64,000 nt of DNA, from contig NZ_JAGRPV010000001.1 of the NCBI RefSeq assembly GCF_030014955.1, positions 682,001 through 746,000 of the forward strand. The letters are read 5' to 3'. Position 1 is the first letter of the stretch. Every line of letters starts with the position of its first letter. Origin of the DNA: Cohnella hashimotonis. GTDB lineage: Bacteria; Bacillota; Bacilli; Paenibacillales; Paenibacillaceae. The notes under the pieces are model-generated. The model was not told where the DNA came from. It saw only the letters and a list, made by a program, of their open reading frames with translations, and did no database searches. Shown in pieces: positions 63,890 to 64,000 of this stretch. Position numbers and translations under genes: made by a program.

Positions 63890-64000
63890 ATGAAGCTCAT
63901 ACGTATGGAACAGCTGCACTTGATGCTGAGAATGGTAGTCGTGCTGGCCCTGATGCTCGGCAGCGTACTGCCTGGGGGGATACCGCAGTCGGCGATGGCC
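63890..64000 (+). CDS. Secreted protein, N-terminus only (cut by window edge)
   Basis: ATG at 63890, 7 nt after GGAGG; a GTG at 63887 is too close. The 37 visible residues form a signal peptide (basic start MKLIRMEQ, hydrophobic MVVVLALMLGSVLP, AMA at the end as a likely cleavage site). The mature part lies outside the window, so no function can be given. Confidence 0.65.
   Translation, partial: MKLIRMEQLHLMLRMVVVLALMLGSVLPGGIPQSAMA

Overview
The window is about 60% GC and comes from a Gram-positive, spore-former-type Firmicute, most likely Paenibacillaceae (Cohnella or a close Paenibacillus relative). Pointers are strong AGGAGG-type ribosome binding sites with several TTG/GTG starts, intrinsic terminators with U-tracts, three very large S-layer-homology (SLH) surface proteins, a Bce-type antibiotic-sensing module, AraC-regulator/glycosidase pairs, a GH172 protein, AraM and CsaA. 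No tRNA, rRNA, prophage, transposase or CRISPR array was seen.

Layout: 1-964 holds the 3' end of a GH38 alpha-mannosidase. 1.4-7.1 kb is a complete oligopeptide-type ABC importer operon (binding protein, two permeases, two ATPases). 7.2-9.3 kb has an orphan protein, a Uma2 nuclease-like gene behind a leader terminator, and a polysaccharide deacetylase. 9.4-14.0 kb is a divergent BceAB/BceRS-like peptide-antibiotic sensing and detoxification module. 14.1-17.7 kb has AraM (glycerol-1-phosphate dehydrogenase) and a divergent AraC/GH172 pair. 17.9-22.9 kb has a GntR-SDR operon divergent from a glycolate oxidase pair (glcD-glcF). 24.0-30.1 kb is a sugar-catabolic cluster: DhnA aldolase, Gfo/Idh/MocA dehydrogenase, PfkB kinase, D-lyxose isomerase, DUF4432 mutarotase-like protein and DeoR regulator. 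30.2-44.1 kb is a mosaic of single genes (two VOC proteins, MFS, TauE, stalk-domain protein, TetR, a DUF559-like nuclease/wHTH protein, FMN reductase, pyruvyl transferase, CsaA, MerR with an aldo/keto reductase, TPR, GH29 fucosidase with AraC, a LysR remnant). 44.3-62.6 kb is dominated by three SLH proteins (1348, 3020 and 1112 aa) with a ParB-like gene between the last two. 62.8-63.7 kb is an ArsR/AHSA1 pair, and a secreted-protein gene runs off the right edge.

The most striking structure outside genes is a set of short tandem arrays of 20-28-nt dyad (hairpin) elements with a unit length close to 51 bp, found at 17.77, 23.43, 27.21, 27.45, 33.69, 36.43 and 57.66 kb. At least four sequence families share this geometry. 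One family is present at two loci 9 kb apart (five 52-bp units and six 50-52-bp units) and another at three loci. I cannot assign them to a described element. Other candidates are operators placed exactly at promoters (MerR 39781-39801, ArsR 63697-63716, BceR box 12261-12274, GntR 20020-20032) and terminators lying inside leaders or an operon (3107-3135, 7728-7776, 35651-35685). The sugar cluster next to glcDF suggests a ketose-1-phosphate cleavage route feeding glycolaldehyde/glycolate, which is an inference.
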